This document shows, in pieces, positions 1 to 7,214 of a stretch of 14,461 nucleotides of DNA. The notes below the pieces were generated by a model. It did no database searches. It had not been told where the DNA came from and saw nothing but the letters and a program-made list of their open reading frames with translations. Each line of letters starts with the position of its first letter. Within the stretch, counting starts at the first letter, position 1. The position numbers and the translations under genes were made by a program. Source of the DNA: Gammaproteobacteria bacterium (GTDB lineage Bacteria; Pseudomonadota; Gammaproteobacteria; UBA4575); assembly GCA_027297825.1 (NCBI GenBank), contig JAPUHH010000171.1, forward strand, positions 1 through 14,461. Direction: 5' to 3'.

Positions 1-1037
1 TCCATATGGATTTCCATATTACCGGTGCCCTTAAATTCTTCGTAGATGACTTCATCCATCTTAGAGCCCGTTTCAATAAGAGCCGTAGCAATAATAGTAA
101 GACTACCGCCTTCTTCAATGTTTCGTGCTGCGCCAAAGAATCTTTTAGGGCGTTGCAATGCATTGGCATCTACACCACCGGTGAGTACTTTCCCAGATGC
201 CGGTACCACAGTGTTATAGGCGCGTGCTAAGCGAGTAATAGAATCAAGCAAAATCACTACATCACATTTATGTTCTACAAGTCGTTTGGCTTTCTCAATC
301 ACCATCTCTGCAACTTGCACATGTCGGCTAGCAGGCTCATCAAACGTACTCGACACAACTTCACCTTGCACCATACGTGACATTTCTGTCACCTCTTCTG
401 GACGTTCATCAATCAATAATACGATTAAATAACATTCAGGCGTATTGGAAGTTATACTTTGCGCAATATTTTGCAGCATTAGTGTCTTGCCCGCTTTTGG
501 CGGAGAAACAATGAGTCCACGTTGGCCTTTGCCGATGGGCGCGCAGAATTCAATAATGCGTGCGGTAATATCTTCCTTACTGCCATTACCACGTTCTAGT
601 TTTAAGCGCTCATCCGGATGCAGGGGTGTTAAATTTTCAAATAGGACTTTTCGTTTGGCATTCTCAGGCCTATCAAAATTAATCTTATCCACTTTAAGCA
701 TAGCGAAATAACGCTCGCTATCTTTAGGCGGTCGAATTTTTCCTGACACAGTGTCGCCGGTACGTAAACCAAACCGACGAATTTGACTCGGAGACACATA
801 GATATCGTCAGGTCCTGCAAGATAAGAACAATCTGCAGAACGCAAAAAACCGAAGCCATCTTGTAGAATTTCCAATACACCATCACCATGAATGTCTTCG
901 CCATTTTTTGCATGGGCCTTAAGAATTGAAAAGATAATGTCCTGTTTGCGTGAACGAGCTAAATTATCAATGCCCATCACTGCAGCAGTATCAATTAATT
1001 CTGAAGCTGGTTTTTTCTTTAATTCCGTTAAATTCAT
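1..1037 (-). CDS. rho: Transcription termination factor Rho (C-terminus cut by window edge)
   Basis: Hexameric RNA helicase that binds C-rich nascent RNA and ends transcription at Rho-dependent sites. 345 full codons are present. E. coli Rho has 419 residues, so roughly the last 75 lie outside the window. The N-terminal helical region begins MNLTELKKKPASEL. The cold-shock-like RNA-binding fold has the DGFGFLR motif at about residues 60-66. The Walker A loop PPKAGKT places K184 and T185 at the same numbers as in E. coli. The Walker B segment VVILLDSITRLARAYN and the GGVDANALQRPKRFFGAARN region follow. The ATG at 1035-1037 matches the family start, but no clear Shine-Dalgarno precedes it. It lies downstream of trxA in the same direction, the usual gammaproteobacterial order. 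The 223-nt gap holds a hairpin that may take part in autoregulation, which is known for E. coli rho. Confidence 0.98.
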   Translation of the reverse strand, partial: MNLTELKKKPASELIDTAAVMGIDNLARSRKQDIIFSILKAHAKNGEDIHGDGVLEILQDGFGFLRSADCSYLAGPDDIYVSPSQIRRFGLRTGDTVSGKIRPPKDSERYFAMLKVDKINFDRPENAKRKVLFENLTPLHPDERLKLERGNGSKEDITARIIEFCAPIGKGQRGLIVSPPKAGKTLMLQNIAQSITSNTPECYLIVLLIDERPEEVTEMSRMVQGEVVSSTFDEPASRHVQVAEMVIEKAKRLVEHKCDVVILLDSITRLARAYNTVVPASGKVLTGGVDANALQRPKRFFGAARNIEEGGSLTIIATALIETGSKMDEVIYEEFKGTGNMEIHM

Positions 1038-1073
1038 AGCATTTATCTTGTTTTTTAAAAAGGAAAAGAGTTT

Positions 1074-1130
1074 GTTAATTGTTCTTGTGCAATGGAATGC
1101 GTTGCATGGCTTGCACAGAACTTGTTTAAC
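1074..1130 (-). promoter_or_regulatory. Imperfect hairpin in the rho leader
   Basis: An 11-bp stem is formed by 1081-1092 and 1111-1121 (GTTCTTGTGCAA against TTGCACAGAAC, one bulged T). It is extended by a 5-bp GTTAA/TTAAC stem (1074-1078 with 1126-1130) across a 2/4-nt internal loop. The 18-nt apical loop holds an ATGC/GCAT mini-stem. The left arm could instead pair with TTGCA inside the loop, so two structures are possible. It begins 37 nt upstream of the rho start codon. E. coli rho is controlled by termination in its leader; that this hairpin does something similar is inference. No T-run follows it on the rho strand, so it is not a plain intrinsic terminator. Confidence 0.5.
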
Positions 1131-1260
1131 GCTGTGAAAGAGCGTCTAAATTATTAAGAGTTTCTCAGCGTAGCTTGCGTGTTACCGCTTTTTTTGCTTG
1201 ATAAATTTGGTGGTTAATTAAGATGGATAATCGATAGGAATTTTTTTAGCAAATTAAAGC

Positions 1261-1587
1261 TTAAATACTTTGATCAATAAATGCAGTTAATTGCGATTTT
1301 GATAATGCACCTACTTTTGTAGCTTCTGCATTACCATTTTTGAAAATCATTAATGTGGGTATACCACGCACCCCATATTTTGGAGGTGTATTAGGATTAT
1401 CATCAATGTTTATCTTAGCGACCCTTAGCTTACCTTTGTATTCCCCAGCAATCTCATCTAGTAGTGGCGCAATCATTTTACAAGGTCCACACCATTCGGC
1501 CCAATACTCAACCAATACAGGTTGTTCGGACTTCAGTACTCCTTGTTCAAAACTGTCGTCCGTAATATGACTAATATCATCGTTCAC
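1261..1587 (-). CDS. trxA: Thioredoxin 1
   Basis: Small cytoplasmic dithiol-disulfide oxidoreductase that reduces protein disulfides and donates electrons to enzymes such as ribonucleotide reductase; it is recharged by thioredoxin reductase. 108 residues, the family's normal length. The active site WCGPCK places the redox cysteines at 33 and 36, and the cis-proline loop GIPTL has Pro77. The start is a GTG (plus-strand cac at 1585-1587), giving MNDDISHITDDSF; it is preceded by GGAG about 10 nt upstream. A weak promoter candidate lies upstream (TTGTAA at 1705-1710, 16-nt spacer, TAAAAA at 1683-1688 on the minus strand). rho follows in the same direction, so cotranscription is likely. Confidence 0.97.
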   Translation of the reverse strand: MNDDISHITDDSFEQGVLKSEQPVLVEYWAEWCGPCKMIAPLLDEIAGEYKGKLRVAKINIDDNPNTPPKYGVRGIPTLMIFKNGNAEATKVGALSKSQLTAFIDQSI

Positions 1588-1944
1588 TTAACAAATTCTC
1601 CAAATTTAAAATGCTGTTCGTGCAATACACGCCGGAAGCGGCGAACTTTAGGGGGTCTAAGGAGATAATCTCTACAAGCCTATTTTTATGCATTCTACAA
1701 ATGATTACAACCCCATAGGGTAAATTGGGGTAAATTGGGCTATATTTACCGATTAGAGAGCAAGTCTCAGGGCTATCCACTACGAAATTTGAGCATTTTT
1801 TAACCAATTAGACTTAGAAAACTCGCCTATGCAATATATTGCTCGCTGTAACCGAATATTCAATAAATCGAGCAATTGCTATTTGGACAACCTTAATAAT
1901 GCTTGCTCGTGACTATTTAATACCAAAACATTGCTAGAGCTAAG
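1588..1944. other. Divergent intergenic region between trxA and the NDUFA9-like gene
   Basis: 357 bp with no convincing gene. It holds a GGGTAAATTG unit repeated twice in tandem (1718-1737), a perfect 5-bp GC hairpin CGCCG-GAAG-CGGCG (1630-1643) that would sit in the trxA leader, a short palindrome GAGAT-A-ATCTC (1662-1672), and a cluster of palindromes nearer the NDUFA9-like gene (separate entry). Both divergent promoters must lie here or close by, but only a weak candidate for trxA was seen. Confidence 0.6.
1831..1909. promoter_or_regulatory. Palindrome cluster upstream of the NDUFA9-like gene
   Basis: The perfect 12-bp palindrome GCAATATATTGC (1831-1842) and the perfect 10-bp palindrome AGCAATTGCT (1871-1880) are linked by an 8-bp inverted repeat, ATTGCTCG (1838-1845) with CGAGCAAT (1869-1876). 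A third TTGCTCG lies at 1903-1909. The spacing between motif centres is about 30 and 34 bp, roughly three helical turns. This could be an operator; that role is inference. Confidence 0.35.
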
Positions 1945-2889
1945 ATGAAGACATCATCAATTTGTGTATTGGGTGGAACCGGATTTGTTGGCAGTCATTT
2001 ATGCGCAGAATTGGTTAAACGTGGTCATCATGTCAAAATTCTCACTCGCCGTCGCGAGCGTCATCGAGACTTATTGGTTCTGCCGAAAGCACAAGTTATT
2101 GAATCTGATATTCATGACGAAGCGCAATTAAGAGAACATTTTCAGGATTGTGACGCAGTCGTTAACCTTGTTGGCATTCTTAATGAGAAAGGACACAATG
2201 GCAAAGGCTTCTATATTGCTCACGTAGAACTAACGCGCAAAGTCATTACGATGTGCTCTAGCTGTAAGGTCACAAGACTCCTCCATATGAGTGCTCTGAA
2301 TGCCAATCCAAATGCAAAGAGTTTTTATTTGCGCACCAAAGGTGAAGCCGAGAATTATGCACACACTTTTGCAGGAAATAAAATTGCAGTAACCAGTTTT
2401 AGACCTTCGGTAATTTTTGGTCTTGAAGATAATTTTCTAAACCGCTTTGCCTCAATATTAAAATTTTCTCCTGTATTTTTTCCTTTAGCATGCGCAAATA
2501 CAAAATTTGCTCCAGCCTATGTTGAGGATGTAGTGAATGCAATGGCGGATGCACTCGATGACCCAAATACATTTGGCCAAAGAGTTAATCTATGCGGCCC
2601 CAAACAATATACCTTAAAACAGCTAGTGCAATATATTGCTTCAACCTGTGGTTACAAAAGAACGGTCATTGGCTTACCAAATTGGCTAGCAAAGTTACAG
2701 GCATATATTTTGGAATATATGCCAGGCAAACCTTTTTCTATTGATAATTATTATTCACTACAAATTGATAGTGTTTGCACCGAAACAAACAAATGCCCCA
2801 CTTCGTTAGAAGCAATTGCTCCTAGTTACCTACTGCGCCAATCTCGGTATGCAAGCCATAAACTATTCCGCAACAAATATCATCATTGA
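1945..2889 (+). CDS. NDUFA9-like NAD(P)-binding protein (extended SDR superfamily)
   Basis: Probable NAD(P)-dependent epimerase/dehydratase-fold protein related to the complex I accessory subunit NDUFA9 and similar atypical SDRs; the substrate in bacteria is unknown. 314 residues, about the usual length. The Rossmann glycine motif GGTGFVG is at residues 10-16. An acidic/basic patch after the second strand (TRRRERHRD, about 34-42) could suit NADP. The 'DAVVNLVGI' strand is at about 70-78, and the SDR-type Y128-x-x-x-K132 (YLRTK) follows a serine at 116. No complex I gene is nearby. The ATG start gives the glycine motif its normal distance from the N-terminus, but no Shine-Dalgarno is obvious. 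Its stop overlaps the end of the convergent peptidase gene by 7 bp. Confidence 0.85.
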   Translation: MKTSSICVLGGTGFVGSHLCAELVKRGHHVKILTRRRERHRDLLVLPKAQVIESDIHDEAQLREHFQDCDAVVNLVGILNEKGHNGKGFYIAHVELTRKVITMCSSCKVTRLLHMSALNANPNAKSFYLRTKGEAENYAHTFAGNKIAVTSFRPSVIFGLEDNFLNRFASILKFSPVFFPLACANTKFAPAYVEDVVNAMADALDDPNTFGQRVNLCGPKQYTLKQLVQYIASTCGYKRTVIGLPNWLAKLQAYILEYMPGKPFSIDNYYSLQIDSVCTETNKCPTSLEAIAPSYLLRQSRYASHKLFRNKYHH

Positions 2890-3935
2890 CATGTATTCGT
2901 TTCTGCCAGCAGTATCTCGCGTTGCTGCTCCGGCAATTCCGAAATTATTTTCGCGCGCATATAAAAGCGTTCAAAATCTGCATTACACAATTCAAATATA
3001 CGACTAAATACTGGCACTAAGTCACGATACAATGCGAAAGCACCCATTTGCGCATTGTTTAGCGGTCCAGACATCCATATTGCATATCTCGATAACTGCC
3101 TATATTTTTTAGTTAGCTCTGTAAAGCGTCCACGTATTTCAGTAACTTTGTTCATTTTAGCTCGTCGCATCGCTTCGGGAGTTAAGTCTTGTGCATAAAG
3201 CTGTGTAAATTCTTGCTGAGCATTGCTGATAAAATTAGAAAAGATAGTTTTTTGTTCCAGCCAACTCTCATATTTATTAAGCTCATTTATGCGCTGTTGT
3301 TGCTGCAGCCATTTTCGGACTCCAAGCTCTTCCACTGCGGTAGCAAAGGCTTCATTAAAAGCGCTGTCGCCTTGCAAATATAGCTGTTGATGTGCCAGTT
3401 CATGAAATATATAGGAAGCTGCAACAATCTCGCCTCGATCCAGCATGGTACTAAGCAGCGGATCATCAAACCAACCCAATGTCGAATAAGCAGGCACTCC
3501 CCCTATATATACATCCAACCCCTGCTCGGCCAAGCTTGCTGCATAACTTTGCGCATCTTTCTCGTCAAAATAACCGCGATATGAAACACAACCAATCACT
3601 AAAAAACACCACTGTTGCAAACCATTCGAGAATTCCGGTGCAGCAAAAACATTCCAGGTCACGTAAGGTTTATCTAACTGCACATAACTTCGATAACTAT
3701 TATTATCTGGCAATTTAAGAGTAGAGCTCGCAAAAGTACGCAGTTGTTGAGCCCGCAATAATTGCTCGATTAGTTTTTCGTCACGTGTAGAATCGTTTAC
3801 GAGATCCGTTATACGTTCACGCTTTGAAATTAAGGAAAAATGACCGCTAATAGACTGATGATAATATTCAATCGTGCTACAACCTGTACACCCTAATATC
3901 AATAAGACTAAAACAAATCGGTTGATTCTCGCCAT
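2883..3935 (-). CDS. Putative zinc aminopeptidase lipoprotein (PF10023-like)
   Basis: Probably a membrane-anchored metallopeptidase facing the periplasm; the substrate is unknown. 350 residues. The N-terminus has a short basic start, a hydrophobic stretch (about 7-15) and a lipobox-like site. Cys16 (ILGC) fits the lipobox better than Cys19. The zinc site HELAH is at 178-182, with a following NEAFA motif supplying Glu195 as the likely third ligand, spaced 12 residues after His182, shorter than in M1 peptidases. The pattern HELAHQxLY...FNEAFAxxVEExG matches what I know of the Aminopep family (PF10023/COG4324), which has little functional work. It is divergent from cca across 33 bp and overlaps the NDUFA9-like gene tail to tail. 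Confidence 0.82.
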   Translation of the reverse strand: MARINRFVLVLLILGCTGCSTIEYYHQSISGHFSLISKRERITDLVNDSTRDEKLIEQLLRAQQLRTFASSTLKLPDNNSYRSYVQLDKPYVTWNVFAAPEFSNGLQQWCFLVIGCVSYRGYFDEKDAQSYAASLAEQGLDVYIGGVPAYSTLGWFDDPLLSTMLDRGEIVAASYIFHELAHQQLYLQGDSAFNEAFATAVEELGVRKWLQQQQRINELNKYESWLEQKTIFSNFISNAQQEFTQLYAQDLTPEAMRRAKMNKVTEIRGRFTELTKKYRQLSRYAIWMSGPLNNAQMGAFALYRDLVPVFSRIFELCNADFERFYMRAKIISELPEQQREILLAETNTCQ

Positions 3936-3968
3936 GTTTTTACGTTATCACACTTACACAATCTAACA

Positions 3969-5132
3969 ATGGAAGTTTATTTAGTCGGTGGAGCAGTGCG
4001 TGATGAATTGCTGGGTTTGGCTATTAAAGAACGCGATTGGGTGGTGGTGGGCTCAAGCCCTGAAGAAATGCTTGCCCAAGGATATAAGCAGGTTGGCAAA
4101 GATTTTCCAGTGTTTTTACATCCACAAAGCAATGAAGAATATGCTTTAGCCCGCACAGAGCGAAAACATGGGCGAGGGTACTACGGATTTGAGGTGCATG
4201 CCTCACCCGATGTAAGCCTCGAAGAAGACTTAATGCGTCGCGATTTAACCATCAACGCAATCGCCAAAAGTCCATCGGGAGAACTTATTGATCCATATAG
4301 CGGACTTCAAGATATAAATGCAAAAGTCTTGCGTCATGTTTCCGGTGCATTTATAGAAGACCCATTGCGCGTTTTGCGCGTTGCGCGCTTTGCAGCTAAA
4401 TTAAAAACGCATGGATTTACAATAGCGGACGAAACGCTGCAATTAATGCGTCATATCGTAAGTTTAGGAGAATTAATAGAGCTCGCACCTGAACGTATTT
4501 GGCAAGAAACACAGCGCGCCTTAGAAACTGAATCTCCTAGTGAGTTTTTTTCAGTATTACATGCGGTGCATGCTTTAGCACAAACCCATACCGGCATTAG
4601 TGATCGGTTTGCAAATCATCAAGCACGTGCGACAGGACTTACTGCATTAGATGAAATTTCGTCACAGCAACAAGAGCCTTGCGTGCGATTTGCAGCATTG
4701 CTTGGCGGTCTTTATTTTCGGCAGCAGGAAAACTCTTATCACGATATTCAGAAATTATACGAGCAGCTACCTTTATCAAACGCATGCAAAGATTTGCTAA
4801 GACTTACGACGACACTGCAATATAAATGCTATGCAGCGTTCACCTTAAATGAGAAACAGCTGCTAAGTTTGCTACAAAAGTTAGATACTAGAAGAAAATC
4901 AGAGCGCTTTGTGACGTTACTAAGTATCTTTTCTACTATTAAAAAAGCCGCAACCAATGAAACTTGCGATGCGCAAATGAATTGGCTGCAACTGACTGCA
5001 AAAACTATTGATAGTGTGGATGTTGGAAAATGGGTGCTACAGGGCTTAAAGAATGCCGAACTTGCTGATCACTTAGAGAGTGCTCAACTAGCACTAATTC
5101 AAAGACTTATACAAGATAGAAACCATTCTTAA
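3969..5132 (+). CDS. cca: CCA tRNA nucleotidyltransferase with degenerate HD domain
   Basis: Adds or repairs the 3'-terminal CCA of tRNAs using CTP and ATP without a template. 387 residues against 412 in E. coli. The class II nucleotidyltransferase head is intact: GGAVRDELLG at 7-16, the metal-binding region KERDW at 20-24 (E21 and D23; E. coli has D21 and D23), EYALARTERK, RRDLTINAIA, then DPLRVLRVARFAAK. In the C-terminal part, the segment matching E. coli RFATLCHDLGK reads RFAALLGGLYF, so His-Asp becomes G246-G247. The region before it is shortened by about 25 residues, and the other HD-domain histidines (in GIHTLM, HHGHG and AEFH of E. coli) have no counterparts. CCA addition should persist; the phosphatase and 2',3'-cyclic phosphodiesterase activities should not. 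The ATG aligns exactly with E. coli, but no Shine-Dalgarno is seen. It ends 15 bp from the convergent uppP stop. Confidence 0.95.
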   Translation: MEVYLVGGAVRDELLGLAIKERDWVVVGSSPEEMLAQGYKQVGKDFPVFLHPQSNEEYALARTERKHGRGYYGFEVHASPDVSLEEDLMRRDLTINAIAKSPSGELIDPYSGLQDINAKVLRHVSGAFIEDPLRVLRVARFAAKLKTHGFTIADETLQLMRHIVSLGELIELAPERIWQETQRALETESPSEFFSVLHAVHALAQTHTGISDRFANHQARATGLTALDEISSQQQEPCVRFAALLGGLYFRQQENSYHDIQKLYEQLPLSNACKDLLRLTTTLQYKCYAAFTLNEKQLLSLLQKLDTRRKSERFVTLLSIFSTIKKAATNETCDAQMNWLQLTAKTIDSVDVGKWVLQGLKNAELADHLESAQLALIQRLIQDRNHS

Positions 5133-5147
5133 CGAAAACCCATCGCA

Positions 5148-5948
5148 CTACATATAAATCACCAGTAAAACAATGCCTAGTAAGATTCTATAAGCCACAA
5201 AGGGCAACATGCCGACTGTGCTAACAAATTTTATAAACCAGTGAATACATAATAATGCCACTGCTGCTGAACAGATCACTACTCCTAACGACAGTCCCCA
5301 TTGAATAATTGCAGCTTGCTGAAAAGCGCAGTAACTGGCATAAAAAGAAGCTGCAAAAATGGTTGGAATTGCAAGTAAAAAAGAAAAGCGTGTCGCCTCA
5401 ACACGCGTCAGTCCTAACCATAAGCCTGCGGTCATGGTTACACCAGAGCGTGAAGCACCTGGTATGAGTGCAACCGCTTGCGCTAAACCGATCAGTACTG
5501 CGCCACCCGTGGTTAATTGCGTTATTTTTTGTGTTTGCTTACCTTGCCGATCCGCCCACCACAGCAATACCCCAAATACAATCGAAGCGCTGCCAATCAC
5601 GATCGGATCACGCACATATTCAACAATATAAATTTGCAGTAATAATGCAGCAATCATAATAGGTAGTGTCGCCCACAGTAAGCACCACGCGAGACGCCCA
5701 TCATCAGAAATGACACCAGAAGAACCCAAAGACTCAAACCATCCTTGAGTTAATTTTTGCAGATCTTTGCGAAAATAAATTAACACCGCCAGCAAACTAC
5801 CAAAGTGTGCCGCGATATCTATGACGACTCCCTGGTCTTGCCACTGCATAATAATCGGCAAAAGCACTAAATGTGCTGAACTAGAGATCGGCAAAAATTC
5901 AGTAATACCCTGAACAACCGCTAATAAAAACGCGTGTAATATCCCCAT
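5148..5948 (-). CDS. uppP: Undecaprenyl-diphosphatase UppP/BacA
   Basis: Integral membrane phosphatase that converts undecaprenyl diphosphate to the monophosphate, recycling the lipid carrier for peptidoglycan and other envelope polymers; extra copies give bacitracin resistance. 266 residues, family length, with several hydrophobic helices. The two signature regions are present: VVQGITEFLPISSSAH (11-26, with E17 the counterpart of E. coli E21) and IPGASRSG with R167. The first glutamate of the E. coli ExxxE motif is Gln13 here, a variant I recall in other proteobacterial UppP proteins. It starts 18 nt after the methyltransferase stop, with AAGGA at 13 nt, so the two are probably cotranscribed. 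Confidence 0.96.
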   Translation of the reverse strand: MGILHAFLLAVVQGITEFLPISSSAHLVLLPIIMQWQDQGVVIDIAAHFGSLLAVLIYFRKDLQKLTQGWFESLGSSGVISDDGRLAWCLLWATLPIMIAALLLQIYIVEYVRDPIVIGSASIVFGVLLWWADRQGKQTQKITQLTTGGAVLIGLAQAVALIPGASRSGVTMTAGLWLGLTRVEATRFSFLLAIPTIFAASFYASYCAFQQAAIIQWGLSLGVVICSAAVALLCIHWFIKFVSTVGMLPFVAYRILLGIVLLVIYM

Positions 5949-5966
5949 TTAAATCAGTCTCATCCT

Positions 5967-7142
5967 TTAGAGCCGTGCGCGCATGTCACGCAGAGTGAAT
6001 CGATCTGCGCCATAGTCTATGCCTTTACCCAACACCATAACCTGAAAGCGTTCACTAATTGCGGAACCCAATGTGAGTTGTTTAAGTTGCGCAATCTGTG
6101 CAATGCGTTCCACCTCGTTATCCGCCGACGGCTGCCACTCCAATAGGCGATTGGCCAACATGAAGTTACGTTGCACACCAAAAGACAACACGCCTAAGCT
6201 CAAATGCGTAGCTGCCTTAGCGACCGCAGAAAAATCCACATCCGCAGTGATGTCCTGCAGGCCAGGATTTTTAAACGGATCTTCAGATACTTGGTGCTGA
6301 TAGTAGCTACGCAATGTGCCCATGGAACGCTGTGGATGATAGTACTCACTGCGCGGATAGCCATAATCGATGAGGAACATAATGCATTGTTCACAACAAT
6401 TGGTCCATGCAGATAAAGTATTTTCCAACCCAAGATTAATCTCACTTCGATATAACTCTCCAAGTGGCTCATCTGACATCACCGTGATGTAATCCAATGC
6501 CGCATCCAGATCATCGACTGGATCTTGTAATTGCCAGATTAAATTCCCATCTTCAGATAATGCCACGCATCTTTCTTGAATACTGTCTGCTTGCACTTCA
6601 AAGCATTTAACGGGCAATGCATCTAGCACTTCATTCGCAATAATGATTGCACTTAATATTTCACCAGATAAATTCGGCAACCATTCGATCCTGGAAACAT
6701 GTTCTGGAATCTCGGTTTCTAGCAACTTTTTTTGTTTAACTCGCAAAGCTTCACTTGGTTCATAAATATAATAACGAGCGGGTAACTGGCCCCAAGCATG
6801 CAAATAAGTGATCACATCACAAGCCAACTTGCCGCTACCGGCACCTATTTCTAAAATGCTGCGTTGTGGATCATCTTGGATTAACTGCTCGCAGGCATGC
6901 GCAAGACAATAGGCAAGATGCACTGAAGTTTCTGGTGCAGTGATAAAATCACCGCCCGCACCAAAGATTTTTTGTTGCCCATGGTAGTACCCTACTGCCG
7001 GGTCATTTAGCACCAGCTGCATATACTGATCAAAACCAATACTGCCACCTTGCTGCTTAATTTCATATCTAACGCGTTCTGCGCATGCATGCGTACGTGC
7101 ATGTTGTGCAGCCGTGAGCTCAATATCATTTAAATCAGACAT
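5967..7142 (-). CDS. MidA-type SAM-dependent methyltransferase (COG1565/NDUFAF7-like)
   Basis: Class I methyltransferase of the MidA/NDUFAF7 family (PF02636). The human relative NDUFAF7 symmetrically dimethylates an arginine of complex I subunit NDUFS2; the bacterial substrate is not settled. 391 residues, full length. Visible motifs are the GGDFITAPE segment at 63-71 typical of this family, the SAM-binding loop EIGAGSGKL at 98-106, an IIANEVLDALPVK stretch after the central strands, and 'FLIDYGYPRSEYYHP' farther on. It precedes uppP by 18 nt on the same strand. It is divergent from folM across 72 bp that hold an inverted repeat. Confidence 0.93.
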   Translation of the reverse strand: MSDLNDIELTAAQHARTHACAERVRYEIKQQGGSIGFDQYMQLVLNDPAVGYYHGQQKIFGAGGDFITAPETSVHLAYCLAHACEQLIQDDPQRSILEIGAGSGKLACDVITYLHAWGQLPARYYIYEPSEALRVKQKKLLETEIPEHVSRIEWLPNLSGEILSAIIIANEVLDALPVKCFEVQADSIQERCVALSEDGNLIWQLQDPVDDLDAALDYITVMSDEPLGELYRSEINLGLENTLSAWTNCCEQCIMFLIDYGYPRSEYYHPQRSMGTLRSYYQHQVSEDPFKNPGLQDITADVDFSAVAKAATHLSLGVLSFGVQRNFMLANRLLEWQPSADNEVERIAQIAQLKQLTLGSAISERFQVMVLGKGIDYGADRFTLRDMRARL

Positions 7143-7160
7143 TCAGGTTATCCAAGAAAG

Positions 7161-7182
7161 GTATGCTAGAGTTTATGCATAC
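7161..7182. promoter_or_regulatory. Inverted repeat between the methyltransferase gene and folM
   Basis: GTATGC (7161-7166) and GCATAC (7177-7182) are separated by 10 bp, with one further A/T match after a mismatch on each side. It is centred in the 72-bp divergent gap and could serve as an operator for both genes. Function is inferred from position only. Confidence 0.3.
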
Positions 7183-7214
7183 TTGTGCAGCAAATGGATT
7201 AAATAAGAAACACA

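Noticed and set aside
1170..1200. T-run at 1189-1195 as an intrinsic terminator
   Set aside because: It would act on the plus strand, where no gene precedes it, and the upstream bases form no proper stem.
1577..1807. 76-codon minus-strand ORF upstream of trxA
   Set aside because: It overlaps the trxA start, crosses the tandem repeat and the GC hairpin, has no ribosome-binding site and does not resemble a protein family.
2628..2639. Second exact copy of the 12-bp palindrome GCAATATATTGC
   Set aside because: It lies inside the NDUFA9-like coding sequence (residues QYIA) and an AT-rich 12-mer can recur by chance; I gave it no regulatory meaning.
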